Assembly: GCA_020724525.1 (NCBI GenBank)
Contig: DYGU01000015.1
Location: 1 to 34,245 of the forward strand
From: Dehalococcoides mccartyi
GTDB taxonomy: Bacteria > Chloroflexota > Dehalococcoidia > GIF9 > DYGU01
Direction of reading: 5' to 3'
Length of the DNA stretch: 34,245 bases
Below are positions 1-7,312 of the stretch, in pieces (position 1 is the stretch's first letter; every line of letters starts with the position of its first letter). The notes beneath the pieces are model-generated. The model was not told where the DNA came from, searched no databases, and saw only the letters and a program-made list of their open reading frames with translations. Made by a program: the position numbers and the translations under genes.

Positions 1-53
1 GTAAAAAATAAAAAGGGTGCGCAGGCTTGACAAAACTGTGCGCTCATGGGAGG
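1..53 (+). repeat. Left copy of 53-bp terminal inverted repeat
   Basis: Bases 1-53 are identical to the reverse complement of bases 34192-34244. The copy ends in GGGAGG, which acts as the ribosome binding site for cutA; at the other end the same GGGAGG serves the aspartic protease remnant. A TTGACA hexamer lies at 27-32, but no matching -10 box is seen at the right distance. Because the copies sit exactly at the sequence ends, they may be the repeat at which an assembler stopped. The identity is directly visible; its meaning is open. Confidence 0.95.
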
Positions 54-58
54 TTGAA

Positions 59-382
59 ATGACAGAATATATTCAAGTTGTCACAACTCTGGAAAAGAGG
101 GAGGACGCGGAGAAAATTGCCAAAGTCTTAGTAGAAAAAAGATTAGCTGGTTGTGTCCAGATAGTTGGACCGGTAAATAGCACCTATTGGTGGAAAGGTA
201 AGGTTGAAACTGCACAAGAGTGGTTGTGCATTATTAAAAGCGAGAAAGACCTTTACCAGAGACTTGAAAAAGCAATTCGAGAGGTTCATCCTTATGAAGT
301 ACCAGAAATTTTAGCTTTCTCGGTGGTCGCCGGTAGTAAAGATTACTTGGAGTGGTTTAGTAGAGAACTTCAGGCATTTTAG
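59..382 (+). CDS. cutA: CutA1 divalent-ion tolerance protein
   Basis: A 107-residue protein of typical CutA1 length. It shows the family hallmarks: an N-terminal strand with VVTTLEKREDAEKIA, then LVEKRLAGCVQI, the STYWWKGK segment, and the C-terminal HPYEVPEILAF. CutA1 proteins form very stable ferredoxin-like trimers in the cytoplasm. They were first linked to copper tolerance in E. coli, but their biochemical role is not settled. The start at 59 is chosen because GGGAGG lies 6 bases upstream and the family N-terminus begins there; the in-frame extension to base 17 is repeat sequence. No co-directional neighbour follows, so it appears to be a single gene. Confidence 0.93.
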   Translation: MTEYIQVVTTLEKREDAEKIAKVLVEKRLAGCVQIVGPVNSTYWWKGKVETAQEWLCIIKSEKDLYQRLEKAIREVHPYEVPEILAFSVVAGSKDYLEWFSRELQAF

Positions 383-434
383 TTGTGGCTGCAAAGGACC
401 TAACCTCCCCTACCCTGCCCCTGAGATAATCCAC

Positions 435-985
435 TTACTTTTTAGCCCTTTTGACTAAACTATCATACTCTATTTTATTTCCTATAAGCATCCCTACAAT
501 TGCACATAAAATGGTTGCCACTGGACCGCCGATAGCTATCCCAATAAGACCACCAAACATTGCCCAACAATAGCACCCTTACCTGACGGTTTTGGCTCCT
601 CATCACCTGGTTTTTTCGGGTGAGGTGATTTAGGAACATAATCATTATCAGGCTTTCCCAGATCAGGAGGTTCAGGAATTGAGGAATTACCGGGCTCTTG
701 GGTAGAAAGCTTTAATATCTTAGCCAAGCTATAAGCTATCTTTTCTGGCAGGACATCTATCTTGCTTCCTATCCCATCTATCTTGTTTCCTAACTTTTTC
801 CCCAACTCATCCATGCCTGCCAAGATCAATAAGGCTAAACAGGCGGCAGTCCATAATGTAAACTGTTCAGGGCGGGATAGATTAAGCCAGTTATTAACGA
901 AGGTGATGAAAGTAATAGCTCCTGCCATAATGGCAAGAATACTCAATAGTTTCCCAATTGACTGAAGCCATTCTTTATAAAACAT
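435..985 (-). pseudogene. Frameshifted membrane protein with glycine-zipper C-terminus
   Basis: The minus-strand frame from 985 encodes two N-terminal membrane segments (about residues 10-33 and 42-58). An amphipathic stretch with repeated K.DGIG and KIDVLPEKI motifs follows, then a proline-rich linker (about residues 95-135), and the frame stops at 536. Just before that stop the -1 frame continues as AMFGGLIGIAIGGPVA and IVGMLIGNKIEYDS, ending at 435. This is a glycine-zipper-like membrane segment that fits the preceding GAIVG. One missing base near 573 explains both halves. The start has GGAGG about 9 bases upstream. I do not recognise the family. It may be a real lesion, a sequencing error, or a shorter functional protein. 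Confidence 0.55.
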
Positions 986-1082
986 TACTCATTGCCTCCA
1001 GCAAGGAATATTATAACAACAAAAGTGGAAAGGGCAAAGCCTATTTTGAAGGCTGGATGAGTCAACAGAAATATAAAAGGGT

Positions 1083-2093
1083 TCAGCCCTTTTCCAAGGA
1101 ATGCCTTAAATCTTCCGCTATCCCCAACGCCTTATCGGCTAACTGCTGCCTTATAAGCTTATCTTTGACACTTTGATACAATTCGGGTCGGTCTATCATC
1201 TTGACTCTACCTTCTGCCCAACGGACAACATCTACTTTTAAGTCAAGATAACGCACTTTATCCGGATATAGTTCAATTCCAGTATTTATATTGTAGATTT
1301 CCCCTATCAGGTCACCAGATCGGCGATAGTAGGAGCGCTTACAAACCCAAGAACCATCCTTGACCTCTATAATACCCCAATCCCCGGGCTCTTGAAGAAG
1401 ATTAAGCCCATCATATTTTCCCATACCGCTGAAACTCCGCTTAATAATAGCTAACCCCGACTCCGGGTCAAACTCGGCTAATTTACCTTTCATCACCACC
1501 ACTTTACCCTCAAGTAAAACATGCTCCACTATAATTGTTCGCCCCAAACGATAATGCTCATAAATCAATTCCTGCTTGAGCTTTTTTGCCATTTCGAGAA
1601 GAGAGGTTGAACTGGCTTCCGCCTCATCTACTTTTTGGGCATCTATTAACTTGAGAAGATGGTGCTGGGAAAGGGTAGGGGTAACCTCACCTCGTAAGGC
1701 ATCAAGAGTAGCTTTAGCAGCATAAGGAAATTCAAGGGTAAAGGTAACTTTGGTACTGAACTTGGCTACAAACTCCTGCCAGGAAAGTTTTGTCCCCGGC
1801 CACTTTTGCCCTGGCTGGAATGGGGATGAAGCTGGTCTAACCGCAATATCAAGGAGATTTCGCCCTAAGACCTCCATTATCTCTTCTACCCCTTTCCCGT
1901 CTCCTTCCACTATAATAGAATGCACGTCTTCTCCATCGTATATGGATACCTGCTCTAACTCTGAGTCAGGTAGGAGGTGAAAACGCTGACAAATAGCGGC
2001 TGACGGCTGGACTATGGAAAAGCCGGCATCCAGAAAAAGTTTGGTCAAAGCCGTAGTATATACGCCCCTTATTTTGACCTTTGGTTTGAGCAA
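1083..2093 (-). CDS. FAU-1 family RNase/AU-rich RNA-binding protein (DUF402)
   Basis: A 336-residue protein resembling archaeal FAU-1, an RNA-binding protein related to the N-terminal part of RNase E/G, with a C-terminal DUF402 domain. The N-terminus KVKIRGVYTTALTKLFLDAG followed by IVQPS matches the family opening. The C-terminal half (about residues 180-315) carries the DUF402 pattern, with RLGRTIIVEHVLLEG, then KRSFSGMGKYDGL and YRRSGDLIGEIYNINTG. Archaeal FAU-1 has been reported to bind AU-rich RNA and to act on rRNA precursors; that activity here is inference. The gene is divergent from rtcA across a 48-bp gap, which suggests shared control in RNA processing. Confidence 0.75.
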   Translation of the reverse strand: MLKPKVKIRGVYTTALTKLFLDAGFSIVQPSAAICQRFHLLPDSELEQVSIYDGEDVHSIIVEGDGKGVEEIMEVLGRNLLDIAVRPASSPFQPGQKWPGTKLSWQEFVAKFSTKVTFTLEFPYAAKATLDALRGEVTPTLSQHHLLKLIDAQKVDEAEASSTSLLEMAKKLKQELIYEHYRLGRTIIVEHVLLEGKVVVMKGKLAEFDPESGLAIIKRSFSGMGKYDGLNLLQEPGDWGIIEVKDGSWVCKRSYYRRSGDLIGEIYNINTGIELYPDKVRYLDLKVDVVRWAEGRVKMIDRPELYQSVKDKLIRQQLADKALGIAEDLRHSLEKG

Positions 2094-2141
2094 GGTGTAA
2101 AAAGTTTAACTTAGGTAGCGTTGTAATTCAATAGAGTCAAG

Positions 2142-3188
2142 ATGATAGAGTTAGATGGTTCAGCCAAATCAGGCAGTGGCACTCTCCTTCGCCACGCGGT
2201 GAGTCTGGCGACTATGCTTGGCGAGGAGCTTCATATGTGGAATATTCGGGCTAAGCGGGAAAAGCCGGGCTTGCGACCACAGCACTACCAAGCAGTCTTA
2301 GCCTGTCAGGATATGTGTCAGGCAACAGTAACCGGAGCTGAGGTGGGCTCTATGGAGATAAGGTATAAACCAGGCAAAATAATAAAGGGAGGCTCCTATA
2401 ATTGGGATATCGGTACCGGTGGCTCAACAACCATGTTAGCCATGACTCTGTTGCCTTTAGCCTGTTTTGCTCCAGAAGCAACCACACTCCGCATTGTCGG
2501 CGGGCTTTTTCAAGACTTCGCCCCTTCGGCTTATCATATACAGCATGTTCTTTTACCGACTTTAGCCAAGATGGGAATTCAAGCTGAGGTGGCAATTGAA
2601 CGACCGGGCTACGCTGAACTTGGAGGTGGCATTATTCGGGTGAAGGTAGAGCCGGTCAAAGTTAAAATTAAGCCCCTGCAACCCCTTAAGGCGGGGGAAA
2701 TCAAGGAAATAAGAGGTATTGCCTTGGCTTCTCATCTCAAACAAGCTAAGGTTAGCGACCGAATGGCGCAGGAATGTGCCCGCCGGTTAAGAAACCAGGG
2801 TTATCAGGTCCGGATAGAAGCTATTTATGATGACACAGCTCTTCACGCAGGTGCCGCTCTGGCAATCTGGGCAGAAGCTGGAAATTGCCGCTTCGGTTTT
2901 GACCAAGCCGGCAGAAAAGGGAGACGAGCTGAAAGCATTGGCAACTATGTAGCCAGCAATTTCCTTCAGGATATAAGAGCTAAGGCAACAGTGGATAGAT
3001 ACTTAGCCGACCAGTTAATAATTTATGGCGCTTTAGCTGACGGCATAACGGAATATATCATACCTTCCCTTACGGAGCATGTGGAAGCTAACTTGTGGCT
3101 GGTGGAGCATATCCTGGGCAAATTTGGGGCTGTTGCCGAATTAACCGGAAATCGCCTGAAGATAAAAGGCATTGGCTATACCCGCTAA
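2142..3188 (+). CDS. rtcA: RNA 3'-terminal phosphate cyclase (RtcA), divergent motif I
   Basis: A 348-residue protein of RtcA length. RtcA converts RNA 3'-phosphates to 2',3'-cyclic phosphates through an adenylated histidine. Visible family features are the opening IELDGS, the conserved REKPGLRPQHYQA at about residues 40-52, the GTGGSTTMLAMTLLPLA segment, GGLFQDFAPSAYHIQHVLLP, and ADQLIIYGALADG. The motif SLTEHVEANLWLVE contains the expected catalytic His at residue 313. The oddity is motif I: the usual GEGGGQ is replaced by KSGSGT, so a metal/RNA-contact glutamate appears absent. It starts 48 bp from the divergent FAU-1 gene, and no strong ribosome binding site is visible. The family call is secure; catalytic competence is less so. 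Confidence 0.85.
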   Translation: MIELDGSAKSGSGTLLRHAVSLATMLGEELHMWNIRAKREKPGLRPQHYQAVLACQDMCQATVTGAEVGSMEIRYKPGKIIKGGSYNWDIGTGGSTTMLAMTLLPLACFAPEATTLRIVGGLFQDFAPSAYHIQHVLLPTLAKMGIQAEVAIERPGYAELGGGIIRVKVEPVKVKIKPLQPLKAGEIKEIRGIALASHLKQAKVSDRMAQECARRLRNQGYQVRIEAIYDDTALHAGAALAIWAEAGNCRFGFDQAGRKGRRAESIGNYVASNFLQDIRAKATVDRYLADQLIIYGALADGITEYIIPSLTEHVEANLWLVEHILGKFGAVAELTGNRLKIKGIGYTR

Positions 3189-3215
3189 CCTGGCTTTACC
3201 CCCTCCATGACAAAC

Positions 3216-3244
3216 TTAGTTATAGAACAAAGTTCTATAACTAA
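3216..3244. terminator. Perfect 13-bp palindrome with 3-base loop after rtcA
   Basis: TTAGTTATAGAAC (3216-3228) pairs perfectly with GTTCTATAACTAA (3232-3244) around the loop AAA. It lies 28 bp after the rtcA stop and could terminate that transcript, though no clear T-run follows. A TATAAT hexamer at 3257-3262 sits just downstream, so the palindrome would cover the -35 region of any promoter for the next gene, and an operator role is equally possible. Confidence 0.5.
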
Positions 3245-3305
3245 ATCACTTCTCTTTATAATCCATGGGTATCAAAATTGTGTTTAAAGCTTACATCCAC
3301 AAACA

Positions 3306-4570
3306 ATGGCTAAAGCAATCCCCAGAAAGAATCGGGTTGTGATCACCGGGTTAAACACAGCTAACCCGTTAGGTTTGAGTGTGTCTGAAACCTGGCAAGC
3401 ACTAATTTCAGGTAAATCGGGGGTTGATTATATCTCCTTGTTTGATCCGGCACCTTTTGAAACAAAAATTGCTGCGGAGGTAAAAGATTTCCGAATAACG
3501 GACTATATAAGCCGTAAAGATGGTCGACATATGGACAGATTTACTCAATTTGCGGTTGCTGCCAAGCCAGCAAGCTATTGAGCAAGCCAGGCTCACCATC
3601 AACTCCGATAATAGTGACGATGTTGGTGTCATCCTTGGTAATTGTGTTGCTGGTTTAGCTATCCTTTCAGAACAACACCGGCTTCTTTTAGATAGAGGCC
3701 CGGATAGAGTAAGTCCATTCCTGGCGCCCACCATGACCTGTGATGCTCCTTCTATTCAACTCTCTCTTCTTCTTGGAGCCAAGGGTATTAATTTTGCTGT
3801 CTCCTCTATGTGCTCCAGCAGTAGCGATGCTATTGGTCAAGCCTTTGAATTATCGCTTATGGTGGTGCCAAAGTCATAATTGCTGGTGGCACTGAAGCAC
3901 CTATTGTACCCCTGTGTGTGGCTGCTTTTGAGTCTTTGCGGGCTCTGTCACACCATAATCACCAACCACAAAAAGCCTGTCGACCTTTTGATCTGGAACG
4001 AGATGGCTTGGTATTAGGCGAAGGAGCTGCTATCATAATATTAGAAGAGCTTAGCCATGCCTTGGAGCGTGGTGCTCCTATTCTGGCGGAGATTGTAGGT
4101 TATGCAGCGACCGCAGAAGCCTACCACCTCACCCACCCGATCGAAAATGGGGAGGGCGCTGCCAGAGCTTTGTGTCTGGCATTAGACAAAGCCGGAGTAA
4201 TCCCGGAAGACATCGATTACATAAATGCCCATGGTACAGCTACTTGGCTTAATGATAGGGCTGAGACAAAGGCGATTAAAACTGTTTTGGGAAAGCAAGC
4301 CTATTCTGTTCCTATTTCAGCGACTAAATCCATGACCGGACATCTTTTCGGAGCTGCTGGCGCCCTTGAAGCAATTATTTGTGTTTTAGCTATTAACCAT
4401 CAAGTGGTGCCCCCACAATAAATCTCACCCGTCCTGACCCTGAATGCGACCTTGACTATGTCCCTAACTTAGCCAGAGAAGCTAATGTTGAAATAGCTGT
4501 GTCCAACTCCTTCGGCTTTGGCGGACATAATAGTGTCCTTATCTTTCGAAATTACCCTGAAGCTTCTTAG
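3306..4570 (+). pseudogene. Beta-ketoacyl synthase (FabF-like), broken by three frameshifts
   Basis: Reading across frames gives a complete type II ketosynthase of about 420 residues. It runs RVVITGLNTANPLG at the N-terminus, the active-site Cys in SSMCSSSSDAIGQA, IIAGGTEAPI, the first catalytic His in NAHGTAT, the KSMTGHLFGAAGALEA segment with the second His, and NSFGFGGHN at the C-terminus. The frame changes near 3570, near 3850 and at 4411-4416 beside a C-run, so no full-length product can be made. FabF-type enzymes extend acyl chains by decarboxylative condensation. The catalytic residues survive, so the loss is recent or the indels are sequence errors. The 3' end overlaps the convergent gene at 4539. 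Confidence 0.85.
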
Positions 4571-5144
4571 AAGGAGTAAAGGATGAAATTGACCGCTGGA
4601 GTAACTTTTGTTTCAGTCCGTACAGTCTCTCCTGAAAGGGCCGGGAAAACTCATCCAGAACTTTTCGCCATTTCTCTTTAGCTTGAGGGTTAATTTCAGC
4701 GATAGCGGTGCCTGAAATCCTGAGCTGATGAAGCGTCTCTCTCCCCGCTCTGTCTATTTGCTGCTTTACTGTCTGTTCGGCTTGTCTGTATTCCTCAAAA
4801 AGACATTCTATCTCTCTCCAGATGCCATGAATTTCTTCCCCGGGCACAAGGATAAAAAGGCTCTGGCTGAGTTCTTTTAATTTACCCTGGCTCTTCAGTT
4901 CAATAGCTTCTACCAGCCAGGTAACTGTCGCTTGCCTTATTATTTCCCCTTCTTCACCTTTATGGCTATTCAGCGCCTCAGTCAGTTCTCTTAAATCAGG
5001 TTTGACAAGGTATTTCTCGGCTAAGGCTTTACCCATAGAATTAGCCCTTTCTTCCCTCTCCTTTCTTATCTCTTCTGCAGACAGCTTACCCAACTTCTCT
5101 GCTTTTTGTTGGGCAATCTCCCAGGCGCTTTTAATCTCCCCCAT
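4539..5144 (-). CDS. Unrecognised charged, helix-rich cytoplasmic protein
   Basis: A protein of 201 residues, counted from ATG at 5144 with AAGAGG upstream. The open frame extends upstream to 5213, but that part encodes RFARNDD, the translation of a chromosomal palindromic repeat, so it is excluded. The protein has no signal peptide or membrane segment. It is rich in Glu, Lys, Arg and Gln and predicted mostly helical, with a start of [20 protein letters not shown] and long amphipathic stretches suggestive of coiled coil. I do not recognise a family and assign no function. Its 3' end overlaps the ketosynthase pseudogene by about 30 bp in convergent orientation. Confidence 0.72.
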   Translation of the reverse strand: MGEIKSAWEIAQQKAEKLGKLSAEEIRKEREERANSMGKALAEKYLVKPDLRELTEALNSHKGEEGEIIRQATVTWLVEAIELKSQGKLKELSQSLFILVPGEEIHGIWREIECLFEEYRQAEQTVKQQIDRAGRETLHQLRISGTAIAEINPQAKEKWRKVLDEFSRPFQERLYGLKQKLLQRSISSFTPSKKLQGNFER

Positions 5145-5188
5145 GTTGCCTCTTAAGTAGAACCGAGGTTGTTTAGCAATTGTCCAGT

Positions 5189-5253
5189 CGTCATTGCGAG
5201 CGAAGCGTGGCAATCCCTGGGCTTGCTTCGTCGGTATGCTCCTCGCAATGACG
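5189..5253. repeat. REP-like palindrome (GTCATTGCGAG family)
   Basis: CGTCATTGCGAG (5189-5200) pairs perfectly with CTCGCAATGACG (5242-5253). Between the arms lie GCGAAGCGTGGCAATCC and GCTTGCTTCG segments typical of this widespread environmental repeat. A related palindrome sits at 11511-11542 and a lone arm at 8384-8394. Confidence 0.85.
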
Positions 5254-5307
5254 GTTAGGAATTAGTAATCAATCTCAGTAGAACCGCAGCTTGACAATGT
5301 TTTTGAT

Positions 5308-5336
5308 TTGGTTTTCAGCAAATTTTACCTTATAAT
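5308..5336 (+). promoter_or_regulatory. Candidate sigma-70-type promoter for the MBL gene
   Basis: TTGGTT (5308-5313) and TATAAT (5331-5336) are separated by 17 bp. The predicted transcript start is about a dozen bases before the ATG at 5355, so the leader would be very short. A TTGACA at 5291-5296 is too far from this -10 box to pair with it. Confidence 0.45.
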
Positions 5337-5354
5337 CGTATCGGATTCAAAATT

Positions 5355-6089
5355 ATGGTTTACCCTCCGCTCTACCAGTCAGTAAAGGTAGCCGATAATT
5401 TATATTGCTATATCTGGCAGGGAAGGGGCAATAACTGTAACACCTACCTCCTGGCTAATGTGTTGAGGGGTGAACATCCTCATATAATTATAGACCCGGG
5501 ACATACTATTAACGAACTCAGAGAGCCGTGCCTTGATACTCTGGTTAAAGCCGTTGAAAAGGACGGTTTTCGAATTGAAGATATAGGTTTAATAATCAAT
5601 ACTCACACCCATCCTGACCACTGTCAAGCCAATGAAGCCCTTATCCGGAGAAGCCAAGCCATAGTTACCCTATCTAAGGAGGAAGACGAATACCACCGGA
5701 CCATAGGTGAAAGATTGTACACTATGTTTGGAGCTAAAGTCCCCCAATTTAACCCTTTCTTTTACCTCAAAGAAGGTAATTTGAGTTTGGGAACAAAGAA
5801 CAAAGTCAATCTCCAGGTTCTGCTGACTCCCGGGCATTCCCCAGGCTCAGTTTGTCTTTACTGGCAAGAAAACAAAGTCATGATAACTGGCGATGTAGTC
5901 TTCTATGGTAGTATTGGCAGGACGGACTTTCCCGGTGGTAGCCTTTCCCAGCTTAAGAAAAGTATTGACCGGCTATCGGAGCTTGATGTGGAATACCTGG
6001 TCACCGGTCACAGTACCGAATTTGGCGCCATCGTCCGAGGCAAGCAGAACGTAGAACGGAATTTTCAGGCAGTCAAGCTATTTATTTAG
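5355..6089 (+). CDS. Metallo-beta-lactamase-fold hydrolase (glyoxalase II-like)
   Basis: A 244-residue cytoplasmic MBL-fold enzyme. The zinc-binding HxHxDH motif is intact as H84-T-H86-P-D88-H89, and further metal ligands are visible at H161 (TPGHSPGS), D180 (ITGDVVF) and H219 (VTGHSTE). The layout fits the glyoxalase II/persulfide dioxygenase/general hydrolase branch, but the sequence alone does not identify a substrate. The next gene starts 9 bp after the stop, so the two are probably cotranscribed. A candidate promoter lies just upstream. The fold and metal site are near certain; the reaction is unknown. Confidence 0.88.
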   Translation: MVYPPLYQSVKVADNLYCYIWQGRGNNCNTYLLANVLRGEHPHIIIDPGHTINELREPCLDTLVKAVEKDGFRIEDIGLIINTHTHPDHCQANEALIRRSQAIVTLSKEEDEYHRTIGERLYTMFGAKVPQFNPFFYLKEGNLSLGTKNKVNLQVLLTPGHSPGSVCLYWQENKVMITGDVVFYGSIGRTDFPGGSLSQLKKSIDRLSELDVEYLVTGHSTEFGAIVRGKQNVERNFQAVKLFI

Positions 6090-6098
6090 GAATTGTCT

Positions 6099-6773
6099 AT
6101 GGAAATTGATGATAAAATTCAACACGCCTTAGCCCATACTGAGGTAATTCGCCCCCCGAAGCAAAGTCTGGCTACTTTCGGCACCACTAATATTTATTAC
6201 TATCTCATTACTGAGTTGACTGAAGTGGTAAATGTGGTCAGGGAAGGGAGGGTAATCGCTGAACGCCCCAGAATCGTTACTCCGTCTTATCTTATTCATC
6301 TGGAAGGATTTTCCGAGCAAGCCCGGCGCTTCATCGAAATAATGGCGGAAAAATACCCTAATGAACCAGGGGTCTTTTATAGATACAAGAATGAACCAAG
6401 GCAGATGAACATTGTCTCCGAACCCATACGGCAGATAATGGACAAGATTAATGCTCAAATAGACAGCCAAGGAGATCCCGTCAGTGCTATCATTAAAGGT
6501 GTCGAAGAATTATGGGATGTATCTCTGCTTAAATTTACTTACGAACTGACCCGGAGGTCACTCTACAGCAATATTGCCGAGCTTGAGAGAAGCGGGCTAT
6601 TGAATATAGATGAGGCTGGAATTCCCCGGGATGCTCGTCGCTACATTGATGAGCTTTTCCGGGAAGTTAAACGGGACTTGTTCCAGGCACCTAAATTAGT
6701 CGCCGAACTCCAGCGCTGGGGGCTGTTCTCAGAGTACCAGGACAGGTTCTTCAGCCTGTTTCGGAGACAATAA
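6099..6773 (+). CDS. Conserved-looking hypothetical protein paired with MBL hydrolase
   Basis: A 224-residue soluble protein. ATG at 6099 is preferred over the TTG at 6093; no strong Shine-Dalgarno is present, and translational coupling to the hydrolase is likely. It has no signal peptide, transmembrane segment or recognised catalytic motif. Visible blocks are FGTTNIYYYLITEL near the N-terminus, VVREGRVIAERPRIVTPSYL, and a helical C-terminus with ARRYIDELFREVKRDLFQAP. Codon use and a clean long frame support real coding. I do not recognise the family. Its tight spacing with the MBL gene suggests a shared pathway; that is inference. Confidence 0.75.
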   Translation: MEIDDKIQHALAHTEVIRPPKQSLATFGTTNIYYYLITELTEVVNVVREGRVIAERPRIVTPSYLIHLEGFSEQARRFIEIMAEKYPNEPGVFYRYKNEPRQMNIVSEPIRQIMDKINAQIDSQGDPVSAIIKGVEELWDVSLLKFTYELTRRSLYSNIAELERSGLLNIDEAGIPRDARRYIDELFREVKRDLFQAPKLVAELQRWGLFSEYQDRFFSLFRRQ

Positions 6774-6808
6774 TCCTTAGCCTAATTTTTAGTCAACCCT
6801 ATTGGCAA

Positions 6809-6846
6809 TTTTCCTATGAGATGGTATTAGTATAGTCATAGGAAAA
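6809..6846. promoter_or_regulatory. 11-bp perfect inverted repeat, possible operator
   Basis: TTTTCCTATGA (6809-6819) and TCATAGGAAAA (6836-6846) are perfect inverted copies with a 16-base spacer containing TAGTAT. The pair lies 35 bp before the small ORF at 6881. The size and position suit a repressor operator overlapping a promoter; a transcript hairpin is the alternative. Confidence 0.4.
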
Positions 6847-6880
6847 AGTGCTAAAGGTAGCGAACAAGGGGGTGGAAGGG

Positions 6881-7033
6881 ATGAAACGCCGCCGGTCTAA
6901 TATTGAAGTAATGCCGATGGGCTTAGAGTCGGCGAATTTCAGCTACCGGCTAACCAAAAAAGGTTCCCGATTACTTAAAAGCATAGATAGCGCCCTGGAA
7001 GCCTTAGAATTTAGAACACCGGACAATTTGTAA
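6881..7033 (+). CDS. Small basic ORF, 50 residues, unknown
   Basis: ATG at 6881 follows a purine-rich GGTGGAAGGG. The product begins MKRRRSNIEV and contains LTKKGSRLLKSIDSALEALE, giving a basic N-terminus and a helical C-terminus. There are no membrane segments. It lies between two palindromes (6809-6846 and 7058-7107) and upstream of a ribbon-helix-helix-like ORF. I do not recognise it. The size, spacing and neighbour recall small regulator or toxin-antitoxin units, but nothing in the sequence proves that. It may not be translated. Confidence 0.4.
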   Translation: MKRRRSNIEVMPMGLESANFSYRLTKKGSRLLKSIDSALEALEFRTPDNL

Positions 7034-7057
7034 CCCTTTAAGCTTTTATTACCAAAC

Positions 7058-7107
7058 TTTAGGGGGTAGTCCTGGAGAGACGAAGCTATATTGGGCTACC
7101 CCCTAAA
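7058..7107. promoter_or_regulatory. 12-bp perfect inverted repeat upstream of RHH-like ORF
   Basis: TTTAGGGGGTAG (7058-7069) and CTACCCCCTAAA (7096-7107) pair perfectly across a 26-base loop. The right arm ends 16 bases before the ATG at 7124, just before the AAAAAAGGAG ribosome binding site. It could be an autoregulatory operator for the ribbon-helix-helix product or an mRNA hairpin near the ribosome site. No T-run follows, so a terminator is unlikely. Confidence 0.45.
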
Positions 7108-7123
7108 AGTAAAAAAGGAGTCT

Positions 7124-7312
7124 ATGCCTGAGAAAAAGATGCTCATTGTAGGCGATGAGCTAATAAAGAAGATAGACGAAAATCGTGGTGAACTGAGCCG
7201 CTCCGACTTTATCAATTTTCTTATTGACAGCCAGCTAAAGGAAAGTATGTCATCACCAATTTCCACGGGGGCGTCTTTATCAGGTACCGGATCGGTGATA
7301 TATTCAGGATAG
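7124..7312 (+). CDS. Ribbon-helix-helix-like small protein with foreign C-terminus
   Basis: The start at 7124 has AAAAAAGGAG upstream. Residues 1-40 include KKMLIVGDELIKKIDENRGE and LSRSDFINFLIDSQLKES, which fits a CopG/ribbon-helix-helix strand-helix-helix pattern, a fold usually used for DNA binding and dimerisation. From about base 7240 the DNA matches a GH3-type ligase in another frame (see 7228-7824), so the last 20 or so residues here are out-of-frame translation of that fragment. The original C-terminus of the regulator may therefore be lost. A palindrome just upstream could be its binding site. The fold assignment is moderate. Confidence 0.5.
   Translation: MPEKKMLIVGDELIKKIDENRGELSRSDFINFLIDSQLKESMSSPISTGASLSGTGSVIYSG

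Noticed and set aside
27-32. TTGACA in the terminal repeat as a promoter for cutA
   Set aside because: No -10 hexamer lies 16-18 bp downstream; that position is taken by the ribosome binding site.
762-1176. Plus-strand ORFs opposite the glycine-zipper gene
   Set aside because: They lack ribosome sites and recognisable domains, and the minus-strand reading has membrane helices and a good ribosome site.
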